A stretch of DNA of 64,000 nt from Phoronis australis (GCA_002633005.1 NMRA01000836.1:1-64000), one strand, 5' to 3'. Positions 49,508 through 61,350 are shown, counted from the first letter of the stretch. Numbers and translations: made by a program. The notes: generated by a model from the sequence alone, not told the origin.

Positions 49508-49634
49508 TTTATTGAGTTTCGTGTTTGATATGGACGGCTAAAGTGAAGCACTCATAAAATTCCTTGACCCGAGTGTCATACCTTGTAGTATTATATGTAG
49601 TGTATTGGGGACGATCAGAAGCTGAGGACGCCTG
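49508..49634 (+). repeat. Inverted partner of 46675-46803
   Basis: About 128 bases shared in opposite orientation with the QTRT1 side of the interval. The short open frame that starts inside it (49564) is not supported as a gene. Confidence 0.75.
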
Positions 49635-50058
49635 TGCACTAAACACTCACAAAATCAACGCCAACGGAATGGATCGAACGACTTCATGTCATGGAGCTCG
49701 TTTTAACCCACGTCTCTACAAAACAGGTCCTACGTTATTCATTTCAGCGGAGATACTGACTGCTATTATAGAAATAACACAAACCTGGCTTTTGTTGTGG
49801 AACATTTGGCAATAATTTTGAATGTGAGTGCGTGTTTATTGGAGGCCGCCATTGTGTGCAAAAACAATAAAAAACTATCAATGTTTATGAAATATTCAGA
49901 ATGATTCCTTTATTATGAGTTGTAACCTTTTCGAATTTATTTCTTCAGTGAATATCATTAGACAGACTTGTTTTTCATTTTTCACACATTTGTGCACGAT
50001 TTTAGTATTTTCTAGACACACCACTCGGTGGCGTTGTTGTGTACTCCAAAGCGGAGAA

Positions 50059-53000
50059 ATGGATGTAGAAACCCAGGCCCAGGGGCAAGGCTTTGATGCT
50101 GCTCTGTGGAAGGCAGTTTCATTGACGCATGTTGAATATCCAAGAGGTAAATCAGAGACACTTCAACAGTCTTTTGCAGTGGTACCGTTTTTAAAAGGCT
50201 GCAAAAACTAAAATGTCATAAGTTGGAAGTTGCGAAACAAATCACAATTCTAAGAAAGTAGAAAAATTTTGAACTGATCGTTGATGAATGAATGGGGAGG
50301 CCTAAAGCGAGGTTGGGTGGAGTTGAGCGCATGTGTGTTGAGACTCAGCTGCCCATGCTGCCAGAGAAGTGGTGAGACCTGTCGTCTGGGTCTGCGGTAG
50401 AATTTCGGTGACCAGGGCTCGACATTAACGCCTTTAACGGTAGTCCGACTTCCTGGGACAACCAATTTGTTGGTCCGGACAAGCTCACGGCCGAGCAGCT
50501 TGTCCGACGGGAAGATTTTGACTGGTTATTGTATGATAGCGACCAGAAATAAAATGTGTTGTGTCCCGTGTGAAAAATACAGTTCATCTCTTGCATCTGG
50601 ATCAGATGTGTTCAGGATCGAATCTTTGAAAAGTCACAAACAGTCGACGGCTCACTCAGCATATCTTATACAAAATATAAAACTGAATTGAAAAGCCAGG
50701 GTAAACTTGAAGCGTGTTCACTGGTGAAATCTAAATACGAATACCCACTTTAATAAACTTGTGCAAAATTTATAAGTTGTGTAATGTATGCTCTTACACA
50801 TGTTTATTGAGAATGTGCTAACAGGTATGATGTGTGATATTCATATATGTTTGAAAAGTGTAATTTGAGTTTAATTACCTTTGGACAAGTGTCTTATAGG
50901 TCTGGATAAGTAAATTTCATTTCTACGTGTCCAAGTTAAAGCAAAAGTTAATGTCGAGCCTTGGTGACTCTGAGGCCGGGCTAGTTCTTCATTTTTGTTT
51001 AAATATATACTATTACTTGTTATTGTTAGACATTCTTTATCTATGCCATGACTATAGCCAAGATGTAGCCCCTCGACTGTCTGGCTGTCTAGGGGTTACA
51101 ATACTCCCCATCGATTTCTGTACTAATCCAATCCCATACTTAAGTATATGATAAACGTACAATAATTCCCGTACCAAAAAAAAAGCCTTCCTGCAAACAC
51201 TTGCTGCAAGCTTGCCGCAAAGTTGCGGCAAGCTTGCTGCAAAAGTTTCTGCAAACCAGCCTCAAACACGAAGAATCAACTCTGACCAACGAGTGGATGC
51301 AAATTTCCTGTAACCCAGCCGCAAACATTGCCGCAAGCTTGCGGCATGCTTGCCGCAAACATGCAGCAAACTTTTACCATGCAAATGAAGTTTGCCGCAA
51401 GCTTGCAGCAAACATCTCTATGTCCTTATATGGAACAGTTCCTGCAACCCAGCCGCACACATTGCTGCAAGCTTGCCGCAAACATCTCTTTGGATATGGA
51501 ACAGTTCCTGCAACCCAGCCGCACACATTGCTGCAAGCTTGCCGCAAACATCTTCTTGGGGTTATATAGAAGTTTCTGCGAACCACCAGAAAAAATATTG
51601 GATGCAAGACTACAACATACTTGAATTGTGGCATGAATAATTTAATGTAGAAATGCCAGCTGACAAATACATAACTTTTATTGCATGCCCGCTTGTTAAA
51701 GCAAGAAAATGCACTATCAGCTGCACACTGGATTTAACATGATAATTTTCAATCTGATGTATAATGACTAGAAATTAAAACAAAATCACATGGCAATGAA
51801 TAACAGAAACTATAAAAGTGTCTACAGTGGCAATTAGTAATAATACTTGTATTACAATCAAAATTGTGTCTTGAGAGAACANACAATTCTAAGAAAGTAG
51901 AAAAATTTTGAACTGATCGTTGATGAATGAATGGGGAGGCCTAAAGCGAGGTTGGTTGGAGTTGAGCGCATGTGTGTTGAGACTCAGCTGCCCATGCTGC
52001 CAGAGAAGTGGTGAGACCTACTGTCTGCCAGGGTCTGCGGTAGAATTTCGGTGACCAGGGCTCGACATTAACGGTAGTCCGACTTCCTGGGACAACCAAT
52101 TTGTTGCCGAGCAGCTTGTCCGACGGGAAGATTTTGACTGGTTACGGTATGATAGCGACCAAAAATAAAATGTGTTGTGTCCCGTGTGAAAAATACAGTT
52201 CATCTCTTGCGTCTGGATCAGATGTGTTCAGGATCGAATCTTTGAAAAGTCACAAACAGTCGACAGCTCACTCAGCAGATTATACAAAATATAAAACTGA
52301 ATTGAAAAGCCAGGGTAAACTTGAAGCGTGTTCACTGGTGAAATCTAAATACGAATACCCTCTTTAATAAACTTGTGCAAAATTTAAGTCGTATAATGTA
52401 TGCTCTTACACATGTTTATTGAGAATGTGCTAGCAGGTATGATGTGTGATATTCATATATGTTTGAAAAGTGTAATTTGAGTTTAATTACCTTTGGACAA
52501 GTGTCTTATACTTATAGGTCTGGACAAGTAAATTTCATTTCTACTTGTCCAAGTTAAAATAAAAGTTAATGTCGAGCCTTGGTGACTCTGAGGCCGGGCT
52601 AGTTCCTTTGTTTAAATATATACTATGACTTGTTATTGTTAGACAATCTTTATCTATGCCATGACTATAGCCAAGATGTAACCCCTCAACTGTCTGGCTG
52701 TCTAGGGGTTACAATAGACCCCATCGATTTCTGTACTAATCCAATCCCATACTTAAGTATATGATAAACGTACAGTTCCCGAATAAGATGTTTTCACTGG
52801 CACCTCGTCAAAAGTACGTTTTACACGTCTTAGAAAGGTCACTTAAAATGCGCAATTTTTTTCTTCCAGTTCTGTACATATCTGTGATGAAACATGTCTA
52901 AGGGAATTATGATGACTTTGGTGAAGAATTCCAATGTCACTTTTTGGTCGCCGTTTACTTTTCCACGGTGGGCGATACAAGCACAAAGTATGCAATTGAC

Positions 53001-56000
53001 GTTATGCGAATATAGACAGCAATAACCGCGAAATTTAACAAAGTGCATGCCCTGGCGTATGACACTTGCAAAAAGTAGTATTGGACGATTTCTTGTGGAA
53101 TTTGTGAGATTGTGTCCCTTGTGGATTTTTTGTTCGTCAACAGACGCCCAGTGAAGGAAATGTTCAAATTGTCTCCATAGTCATTTTTGTGTCAATTACT
53201 GCTAAAGAAATACTATGCAGTCAAACTTTTTTCGAACAGTTCTTCGTTCAGTTGCCCAAATTGGCAACTGCCCGTTTTTACAATGCTCATGCCAGGGATA
53301 TGACTGCATAGTGCTTGAAACTTGGCCACCAGGGTTGCACTTTGTCTCTGGACAAAATGGCATTGTTGATGAACGAAGAAACAAAGTGGAAAGAAGTCTT
53401 GATTGCCAAAGCATGTGTTCAAGTTTGAAGGAATAAATGGCATCCACTTCTTCCTAAGGTGTCCCTCTATGATTGAAAGGTACTAGGCCCAACTATTTTG
53501 CCCAAAAGGTTCCATAGCATAGCTGTCCTATGGGAAAATTACTATCTGTGCCAGCTGTGCTGGCTCAGTTCAGACGGCAGCAATGTCTGCCATGCATGTA
53601 TACTTCGCTTGGCACAAGGATGACCTCCATTTAACCCTCTGTTTACCCGCGTTTGACCTTGAGTACGTTACCTCTGAAGGTGTCTATCTGCACTCGCTGT
53701 CCCCTGCCGAGAACCTATCCTTCCCTTTGGTTGCTATTGGGGGCACCCCTTCCTGATAATTTTGGATCCTCTTTGCATCTTTCGGTCTGTGTTATTGTTG
53801 AAGTTGTGTTGTCAAATGGTGGATGACTATCAGTCCTGTGGCTTGATCCATCAGCCAAGGAGCACAATGCTTCATTCTGTGGGATCAAATTGTCTTCTGT
53901 TTTAAAATCTTAAGCCTCTGATTTTGAAGGTTCTTTACATTCAAAAGTTTTTGGCCACAAGTTTAAAAGATTGTGAGAATATGTATAGTACCAAGGGCAG
54001 ATCCAGGATTTTGAGTTGGGGGGGGGGCTAGGGAACAGAAATAACCACAATTTCACCACATGCGTGCGTCCAGCCTAAAATGTAGGGATGCAGGGGTCTC
54101 GAATATTCGCGTTTGTGGACCTTATTACTAAAAAAACAGTAAATGGGGTTTGTTCAAGGCCTATGCATTGTGCATCGCCCCCCGAACCCCCTGGGTGCGC
54201 ACATATGCTACTCAGCAATTCGCACCCCGAACTCCCAAATGGTATCTAGGAGAATTTTAGGGGAGGCCATGGTCCCCTTGGCCCACCCTAAATCCGCCAC
54301 TGAGTACATTATAAAAAAATTGTGTTTATAGGTGATGTTGTTGGCTACTGCCTGGCCTGGATCAGTCTACTCCCCATCTTTACTGTGGTCAGTATGGTCA
54401 CTGTGATCGCCTGCAAGAGGGACTTACACACGGTGAGCCTTGGAGTGGTGATATTAGATACACATATACGCAGTCAGTATAGAACTAGTGACAGTAGACA
54501 GACCTATACACAGTCAGTATAGAACTAACGATATTACACAGACCTATTACAGTCAATATAGAACTAGTGATAGTAGACAGACCTACACACAGTCAGTATA
54601 GAACTGGTGATAGCAGACAGTCCTACATACAGAAGACAGTTTCGAATGATTGGTCATTTCAGATCTGTTAATTGCTATGATTGGCCATTTCAGATCTGCT
54701 ATTTGCTGGGAATCCTCATCAATGAGGGCATCAACTGGGTGCTCAAACACATCATCAAAGACAGTAGACCAGTTTCAGGTATTGACAGACCAATTGTAAG
54801 ACATGAAATTCAACACACACCGTAAACATTTGGTTTAACGCACACAGTGGCGTAAGCGCCCGTGCCCTACTTTTGAAAACTTTCAGATTAAGCTTGATTT
54901 TTATAACAGTAAGGCAAGCTGTTTAAAATCACAGTGTGCCGAGGACATTGGATTTTGTTAGCATCATGTGCAGTGCATTAGCAATAGTTGACGCGTAGTT
55001 GAAATTGACACTTATGGAGGCTATAGTCAACCACAGACTTTAATTCCAATCTTCAACTTTATTTTTAAAGGAATCCATCTTTTCTCGGAGGTTTTAGAGC
55101 AAAATTCCTCGATGGTGATGTAGCACTTATGACATGCATGGTGGAGTCTTGTGGCATTTTGTAGATGACCTATGTTTTCCACATATGACACGTGTTCAGT
55201 GTCAAGGGAGCAAAATTGAATAGCGTTATAATGGAAATTCGAAGTGTCGGAGGCTTTTCCTTCCATAAGTCACAAAGAAATTTCCGTGTGAGATTTGAAC
55301 TGCGTTGTTCTGATTCATTAATACAGTATTTGCCCAAGGCATACAAAGAGGAAAATTTACAAGATGTTTTTCAATCATTTGTGTTGCAAAACTTAAACTG
55401 CTAAGAAAATGGGAGAATTAGCATATAGGTTTATCTTTAACTTTTCTTTCAATTTCTCGAAATTTCCAATTTAACTTCCCATCTTTGGGTTATGCACCCG
55501 CCCCCAATTTCTTGAAATTTATGATTTTTAAATCGCTTAAAAGTGCTTATCTCTATGTCAAGTTCCACCTCCCAAATTGCTAGTGTCATCGAATGTTCAC
55601 TGTTGTCAAAGTCTGCAGACCTGTTGATGAGGCAGTGAGTGTTTCAAGTGATGTGCGCTTCTTTAAATTGTCCTGTGTTCATAAACTAAGTGTCTAGTAG
55701 TTAATCAAACAACCACTGCTCACACATTGGGTTCAAATGAATTTAATAATTTGTATAATGTACTCGCGGCATTATACAATGTAACAAGATCCATCTCTTC
55801 TTTAGTGACAGATATTTCATTACAATCTGCTATAATGATAATTTCGTAGTTTGTTATTATTGGCGTTTTTGCTGAAGACTTTCTATTACCCGTATTGCAG
55901 TAATTGCTATCACGGCTTTTGTTGCAGGTCGAGTTCTCCATGTCAAGTATGGCATGCCATCTAGTCACTCTCAGTTCATGTGGTTCTTCTCAACCTACTT

Positions 56001-59000
56001 GGCATTATTTCTGTTGATCAGGTAATTCTACTCTGCTCCATCTGCTGTGTTGTCTGGAGTTCTTAGATGGATTTTCATGAAATTTGACAAATAGTTTTTT
56101 ATTAAGGATGTGACAGCGCCTCCATCGGATTTGTTTGACATATTCTGTGCCATATAGTAGGTATATTTATTGTACTAATAAAGACCCTTGGCAATGCGTT
56201 TGATGATAATATAATGCACAGAGACACATTGCTATGTGTATTTTTCCAATCACCACCAGAAAGTCGCATCATGTAGCAATTGAAGAAGCAAAACTAAACT
56301 GATGCTTGAATCAAGTCAAAGGCTTCCTATGATTATATCCACTTTAATTTGGGGGTCTGACAGTGTATCTGTGTCCCTCTTCTGGTTCTGTTGTGTTCTG
56401 GGAGTAACTGTAACCCCTTCCCCCTTTGGACTGCGTTAGGTGACATGTGTACACAGTATCGTCTCATATCTCTCCATTTGATTTTGTTTTGTCATTTTGA
56501 TTGGATCATTGGATCTTCTATTTGCAGAATCAAGAGAAACCAAAATGTTTGGGATGAATGGTGGAAGTACCTGATGACAGCTGGAGGGATTATAGTATCT
56601 GTTTTGGTCTCTTATAGTCGGTAAATAGTCTTGTTTCGTCTCCATTTTGGCCTCTTCTTGTCGTCGATAAGTATGGCAATCATCCGTTCAATATTTAGTT
56701 TCCTGATGATCTGGGTGTTCAAAGTTAACTGAATTTACAGACTTCGTAGTTGACGGGTTTACAGAATTCACTTAACAACCAGACATCGCCAAATTACCAT
56801 TTGTGAATTTAAGGAATTGCATCCTATAGGTTGCTAATAAACGTAATCCAATTATGGTAAACTCTAATCAGTTTCGGACAAAGTTATAATAAAATTAGTC
56901 TTTGTTTTCCTAGAGGTTCTAAAGAGTCAAAAGATTGTAGCCATGCAGCTAGTATAGTTGTGTCCGAGAGCTGTAAACTAGGAGTCGCTCTGGAGACTCA
57001 TGCTGGTTGTGTCCATTAAAATTCTGATTTGAAGTCAGCTGTTCATTATATCGGTTGTTAATGTCAGTGGAAGCAAGTGCTATTGCAACACGTCACAGCA
57101 AGTCTCTGTCCGCGAGTGATCATGGGGTAGTTCTCGTGTATCGCTGTTTTCACAAGAATTCTACTGCAGGCTTGAAGGCTGATGAAACAGAACCTTGGTC
57201 ATGTGGCAAAGTGCGTAATACATGTTTAATTATGTCCGTCTGTTTATTGCAGTGTTTACTTACTATACCACAGTACAAGTCAAGTCGTGTGGGGGGCTGT
57301 AGTGGGTGCCGTCCTGGCTCTACTCTGGTTCATCTGTGTTCATCTTCTCTTCACTCCACTCTTCCCAGTTATCGCCTCCTGGTGAGTACCCTCATAACTG
57401 GTGTACCATCATAACTGGTGTACCCTCATAACTGGTGTACCCTCATAACTGGTGTACCCTCAACTGGTGTACCCTCATAACTGGTGTACCCTCATAACTG
57501 GTGTACCCTCATAACTTAGAGTACCCTCAACCACAGTTTTTAACTGTTTCTTGATAACTTTGCTAGCAATAGCGCTTCTTCAGGTATCTAGGTAGTGACC
57601 GATTTTCAATCCATGGTTTTGAAATATGGGTTGATCGCAGAGTTTAAAGTATGTTCGGCTCATAAAAATAATGACCAGGTTTTTGTAGTAGTTATCTACG
57701 TGACTGTCATTCTTGTCTAACAATTGTGTTTGAGGATTTCTATCTAATCCTTTTTGTGTGAGAACTTGGTTACGGCTCTGAAACACCCTGGCAAGTGTTG
57801 ATTGCTGTTAAAAATTAAACAAAAAAGTGTGCAGAATAGGTACCCCGTAGTATCGCATGGTCACATGTAGTAATTATCAATCAGTCCTACTTTGAACACG
57901 AGACTTTCTGCAATACATGCTGATGATGTAGTCCAATGAGTCATCAGTTGAAGACTGACATCCGAACAGACTTGCATAGAGGTAGAAGTACTTTGGGCAC
58001 ACTGAGTACCAGAGTCAGTGATGCCACACTGAGTACCAGAGTCAGGGATGCCACACTGAGTACCAGAGTCTCAGTGATGCCACGCTGGGCTTCATCTGTT
58101 CAATGATACTTTAAAGTCATGTTGTTTTTGACAGAAGTCACTGAATTCGGACATGTTTCTAGGATCCTACATAAAGGTGCTTTTAGCCTGCCTTGTGTAA
58201 AAATAACTTTTGATTTGGGTCAGTTGTCATCATAAAACTGGTCTCTATTTGTTATTGGATTAGAAGCGATTTTTAATGTGTGAAGGACTGACAGGTGGTT
58301 TTTACTCAGTGCTTAAAATGTCCTGAGCAAGCCATGTTGAGCCTGATCCAAGCAACAGTGAAATTACTACCAGCTCTTCTGAAGTCCAGACATCATTTCT
58401 GGTCTGAGTAAAGAACAAGTCGGGGGTAATTTATTTTGAAAAGTGCCTGTAATCAGAGCTTATTGTTTTGACCGATTGCAGATTGATTATAGCATAAAGT
58501 ATACAACATAGTTACGTTTAAAATAATACAGTTTTCACTTAACAAACCCCATTTCAAATGGTGTGTTTCACTGAGTGCAGGTCGACAGCATGTCCGACTC
58601 GTGTTGAAATGCAGTTTTCAGTCCCCAAACTCCAGTTTTGATGTTTCTTTGTTGTTTTAGGCCCCTATCCGAGTTCTTGATGATCAGAGACCTCACCCTC
58701 ATACCCAATGTCATATGGTTTGAATACACAACATCACGAGCTGAAGCCAGGTAGACGTTACTCTCCATCAGCACAACAGTGTGGACTTGAATTGAATTCA
58801 ATTTATTTCATTTATTCAATGCAGAACAAAATCTAATGGAAAATCTGACATTACCAAATGAATGCACTTATTTTGATTCTCATTAATTTCGAAAGTGCAA
58901 ACACAATTGTTTGTCGTCAAGACCATAGATTGGTGGGAGTGTACACTAAATCCAGTTTTAAACTCTTTTCATGTTGTTTGAACCCTGTTATTTGTCTTTT

Positions 59001-59040
59001 CAGGAGTAGGCTTAAGAACAGGAAGATACGAAGTCAATAG
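50059..59040 (+). CDS. DOLPP1: Dolichyldiphosphatase 1 (complete, 238 aa, 8 exons)
   Basis: Exons: 50059-50146, 54332-54432, 54694-54778, 55928-56021, 56528-56620, 57253-57381, 58661-58750, 59004-59040 (TAG). All are GT-AG with matching phases. The total is 717 nt, 238 residues, the same length as human. The enzyme is an ER membrane PAP2-family phosphatase that hydrolyses dolichyl diphosphate on the luminal face and recycles the lipid carrier for N-glycosylation. Visible marks are [10 protein letters not shown] (N-terminal family motif), K81-x6-R88-P89 (phosphatase motif 1), MPSSHSQF (residues 101-108, motif 2 with catalytic His105), S153-R154-x5-H160 (motif 3) and the family-specific [12 protein letters not shown]. 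Four hydrophobic segments match the multi-pass fold. Start: first ATG in frame, in context GAAATGG. Intron 1 (4.2 kb) holds the 50244-52773 repeat complex and a hAT-like MITE. Confidence 0.96.
50244..51162. repeat. ~0.9 kb block, first copy
   Basis: The block runs from ACAATTCTAAGAAAGTAG to TATATGATAAACGTACA. It is nearly identical to 51883-52773 apart from small indels. It contains CGAGCCTTGGTGACTCTGAG and its inverse-type partner CAGGGCTCGACATTAACG. It is followed directly by the end of the 4 kb-type element. Confidence 0.9.
51163..51881. mobile_element. Inverted partial copy of the right end of the 17860-21842 element
   Basis: It starts with the terminal repeat TTCCCGTACCAAAAAAAA (51166) and continues through the GCAAGCTTGC palindrome array. 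It then matches the complement of about 21845 down to 21150, stopping at the single N at 51882. One array unit (CAACCCAGCCGCACACATTG) is duplicated here. The rest of the element is not present. Confidence 0.9.
51883..52773. repeat. ~0.9 kb block, second copy
   Basis: It begins exactly after the single N and repeats 50244-51162. It then runs into unique DNA (GTTCCCGAATAAGATG) with no element inserted, as an empty-site allele would. Confidence 0.9.
52774..53993. other. DOLPP1 intron 1, middle part
   Basis: It includes the dispersed repeat at about 53206-53290, shared with 34551-34640. Short frames on both strands around 53202-53447 have no recognisable similarity. Confidence 0.45.
53994..54303. 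mobile_element. hAT-like MITE in DOLPP1 intron 1
   Basis: The left end GGGCAGATCCAGGATTTTG and the right end CCTAAATCCGCCACTG are inverted partners of the same family as 1833-1992. AGTAC occurs near both edges, a possible remnant of the target duplication. The right edge lies only about 28 bases from the exon 2 acceptor. Confidence 0.7.
54422..54635. repeat. 40-base minisatellite spanning the DOLPP1 exon 2 donor
   Basis: Units read ACCTACACACAGTCAGTATA then GAACTAGTGATAGTAGACAG, repeated four to five times. The first unit is the exon end itself, ACTTACACACG/GTGAGCC, followed by TGGTGATATTAGATAC. It matches the later units base for base over most of its length. Confidence 0.88.
54644..54705. 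repeat. 31-base duplication of the DOLPP1 exon 3 acceptor
   Basis: GATTGG(T/C)CATTTCAG/ATCTG occurs twice in tandem. The downstream acceptor (54693) gives the conserved [12 protein letters not shown]. The upstream one (about 54662) would read ATC TGT TAA, a stop. Confidence 0.85.
54840..55927. other. DOLPP1 intron 3, no feature recognised
   Basis: AT-rich intronic DNA. Short frames near 55027-55404 mirror each other on the two strands without recognisable similarity. Confidence 0.5.
57379..57530. repeat. 17-base minisatellite starting at the DOLPP1 exon 6 donor
   Basis: CTG/GTGAGTACCCTCATAA (exon 6 end plus donor) is followed by about eight units CTGGTGTACCCTCATAA. The unit starts with the last three exon bases. 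Later units carry GTGTAC instead of GTGAGTAC. Confidence 0.9.
58004..58083. repeat. 27-base tandem repeat, three units
   Basis: CACTGAGTACCAGAGTCAG followed by GGATGCCA or GTGATGCCA, inside DOLPP1 intron 6. Confidence 0.85.
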
Positions 59041-59109
59041 AGGGAGCTGCTGTGAACTGTCCACACTATTGTGTTTAAAACATTCGTCTACCAACTTTCC
59101 ACTGCATTC

Positions 59110-59115
59110 ATTAAA
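59110..59115 (+). terminator. Poly(A) signal ATTAAA, DOLPP1
   Basis: ATTAAA 70 bases after the DOLPP1 stop, followed by a TG/T-rich stretch. Confidence 0.5.
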
Positions 59116-59279
59116 GCTGTAAATGTCATGACTTGTATTCATTTATTGTAATGGTCAACTTTGAAACATTTCCATGGTACTGTTGTTCTAGTTTGTGTAC
59201 TCAGACTGTCGGAGAAAGTTAGAAGTTTGCCTTAACTAGATATAACGCTACTCACTGAGATCCAAGGCATTTTATAGCA

Positions 59280-59760
59280 TGCAACCTATTCCTCGACCTC
59301 AACATGCGACCCACTCCCTGGACCTCAAGATACGACACACTTCCTGGACCTCAACACGTGACCCACTTCTTGGACCTCAACAGATGATAGACTTCCTGCC
59401 GACCTCAACATGTGATGGACTCTTTGGACCTCAATATGTGACCCACTCCCTGGACCTCAACATGTCACCCACTCCTCGGACCTCAACATGTAACCCACTC
59501 CCTGGACCTCAACATGTGACCCACTCCCTGGACCTCAACATGTAACCCACTTCCTGGACCTCAAGTGTAACCCACTCCCTGGACCTCAACATGTAACCGA
59601 CTCCATGGACCTCAACATGTGACCCACTTCCTGGACTGCAACAGGTGACAGACTTCCTGAACATCAACTTGTGACCGACTGTTTGTACCTCAACATGTGA
59701 CGGACTCTGTTGACCTCAACATGTGAAGGACTCCCTCGAACTCAACATGTACAGTACAAT
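59280..59760. repeat. ~26-base minisatellite, about 18 units
   Basis: Units of the type GACCTCAACATGTGACCC then ACTCCCTG, with substitutions. It lies about 240 bases downstream of the DOLPP1 stop. It creates an 88-codon open frame, but that is a product of the repeat. Confidence 0.92.
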
Positions 59761-60559
59761 TTGGTTTCCCTTGCTAGTACAATAAAAACAGTGAACAACG
59801 TTATCACTCACTGGGTGTTATGTTCATTAGCTTTGACAACACTTTACTGTGAATACAACTTTGATAGTTTTAAAGATTCACCTTGCAGTTGCTGCAAAGG
59901 TTCATCAAATTTCTCAGCAGGATTTTCACATTAGTGTTGACCTTTTTCATGTCTGGAATGCACATGGTGTAACACATTGGTTGGGTTCGTCTCTATAAAA
60001 TGTCAAACATTTGTGGTGATTTTTTTCTCAATTTTAACATAGTAACAGAATACTTCTAGGTAATGTCGTCCTAAGTGTTTAAAATTGGCAGGCAACAATT
60101 TTGGAAGGCTCTAAAATTTGGTGAATAAATAAACTAAGCTGTCCAAATTTTGGGATCGTTCATGGTATACATGTGCGTGTGTTCATTATCTCCCATAGTC
60201 TGTAGTTAGCCAGTGCATGAAGTGACTTAGTCACATAGGGTAAACCATCACAACGAAAAGCAGAAAGTGAATTATTCGTCTAGCTCTGCAGGTATTCTAC
60301 GTGTACGGCTGGCAGCCAGCCTACAAGCAACCAGGCAACTTTGACAGACTTCATGACGTCCACTATTTGCAGTGGTTGGAGTGAAATACCCGATGCCTTG
60401 ACAGCAACCCCATGGTGACAAGTGTTAGCACGTGACTGAACAAACAATAAGGGATTGTGTATCATTTGCATTACAACATGGCCATCATCTTTCAAGATTT
60501 ATACAAAAAAGAAAATTGTGTCCGAATGCATTCTAAAACAATCAAAATAGTCTGGTTGG
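59761..60559. other. Intergenic DNA, no gene recognised
   Basis: A 71-codon frame on the - strand at 60280-60495 has fairly normal codon use but no recognisable similarity or clear splice borders. Nothing else is seen. Confidence 0.4.
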
Positions 60560-60681
60560 CCACACAGTAATAGTCAGTAACAAGGGTCACGCATTTTGAG
60601 AACCAGTTTTCTACACTGAATAACAGGCACCAAACTGGTTCTCAAAATCAAGGACCCCTATTAGTGACTATTTCCACACAG
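60560..60681. mobile_element. Palindromic foldback MITE with 8-base target duplication
   Basis: The element 60568-60673 (106 bases) begins TAATAGTCAGTAAC and ends GTGACTATTT. Inner arms GGGTC...TTTTGAGAACCAGTTT pair with AAACTGGTTCTCAAAA. CCACACAG flanks it directly on both sides (60560-60567 and 60674-60681). The core TGATTTTGAGAACCAG and the centre CACTGAATAAC match the element at 34380-34500. Confidence 0.87.
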
Positions 60682-61074
60682 AGCATACAGCCAATGCAGG
60701 TGTCAAAACTTGTGGGACTGTTTATCCGATACCCTTTTAAAAAACGACAGATTAAGCTTTTTTCAGCAAGGTGGAATCACTTAATTTGTGGAAGAAACTT
60801 TTCAACAAAATTCTGAGACATAATTTTTGGCTATATTTTAATGCAGTTTAAAAAAAATTCTGATTTTATTCCCGATTCTCAACATTTTCAATTGGTGAAA
60901 ATAGACCAATTTCAACAACGGTCTTCCACTTTTTAAAACAAAATTTGTAATCTCACCTCTGAACCCAGTTAATAAGTTCAGGGCAGTATTATGGTTATAT
61001 AAACAATGAACACTATACAAATACAAATTGCTAATGACACCAAATAGCATGGCAACAATTTCAAATCGTAATGG

Positions 61075-61350
61075 GCAACAAGTGTGTATGTCACAGTTGC
61101 TATGGACAACAGCTGTGTAAATCACAGTCACTAAAGATAAACAGTTTATGAGGAACTGCTGTGAAGCACAGTGGCTATGGGCAACAGCTGAGTGAAGCAC
61201 AGTGGCTATGAACAAATATTGTAAAGCAGTTGTTATGGGCAACAGTTGTGTAAAGCACAGTTGCTATGGGTAACACCTGAATAAAGCACATTCACTAAGG
61301 GCAACAGCCGAGTAAAGCAGTTGCTTTGGGCAACAGCTGTGTAAGACACA
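61075..61350. repeat. ~31-base minisatellite, about nine units
   Basis: Units are of the type GGGCAACAGCTGTGTAAAG then CACAGTTGCTAT, with many substitutions. Confidence 0.88.

Noticed and set aside
49564-49815. 83-codon frame on + strand upstream of DOLPP1
   Set aside because: It starts inside a repeat shared with 46675-46803 and has no recognisable similarity or splice context.
57253-57381. DOLPP1 motif 3 lacks the usual Asp after the His (HSTSQ)
   Set aside because: The human protein has Q at the same position (HTWSQ) as I recall, so this is normal for the dolichyldiphosphatase branch of PAP2 enzymes.
57055-57414. 119-codon open frame
   Set aside because: It overlaps DOLPP1 exon 6 in another frame. 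The conserved frame with its splice sites is the real coding sequence.
59279-59545. 88-codon open frame with repeated TSTCNPLPGPQHVTHSLDL-like text
   Set aside because: It is the translation of the 26-base minisatellite, and frame continuity follows from unit length rather than selection.
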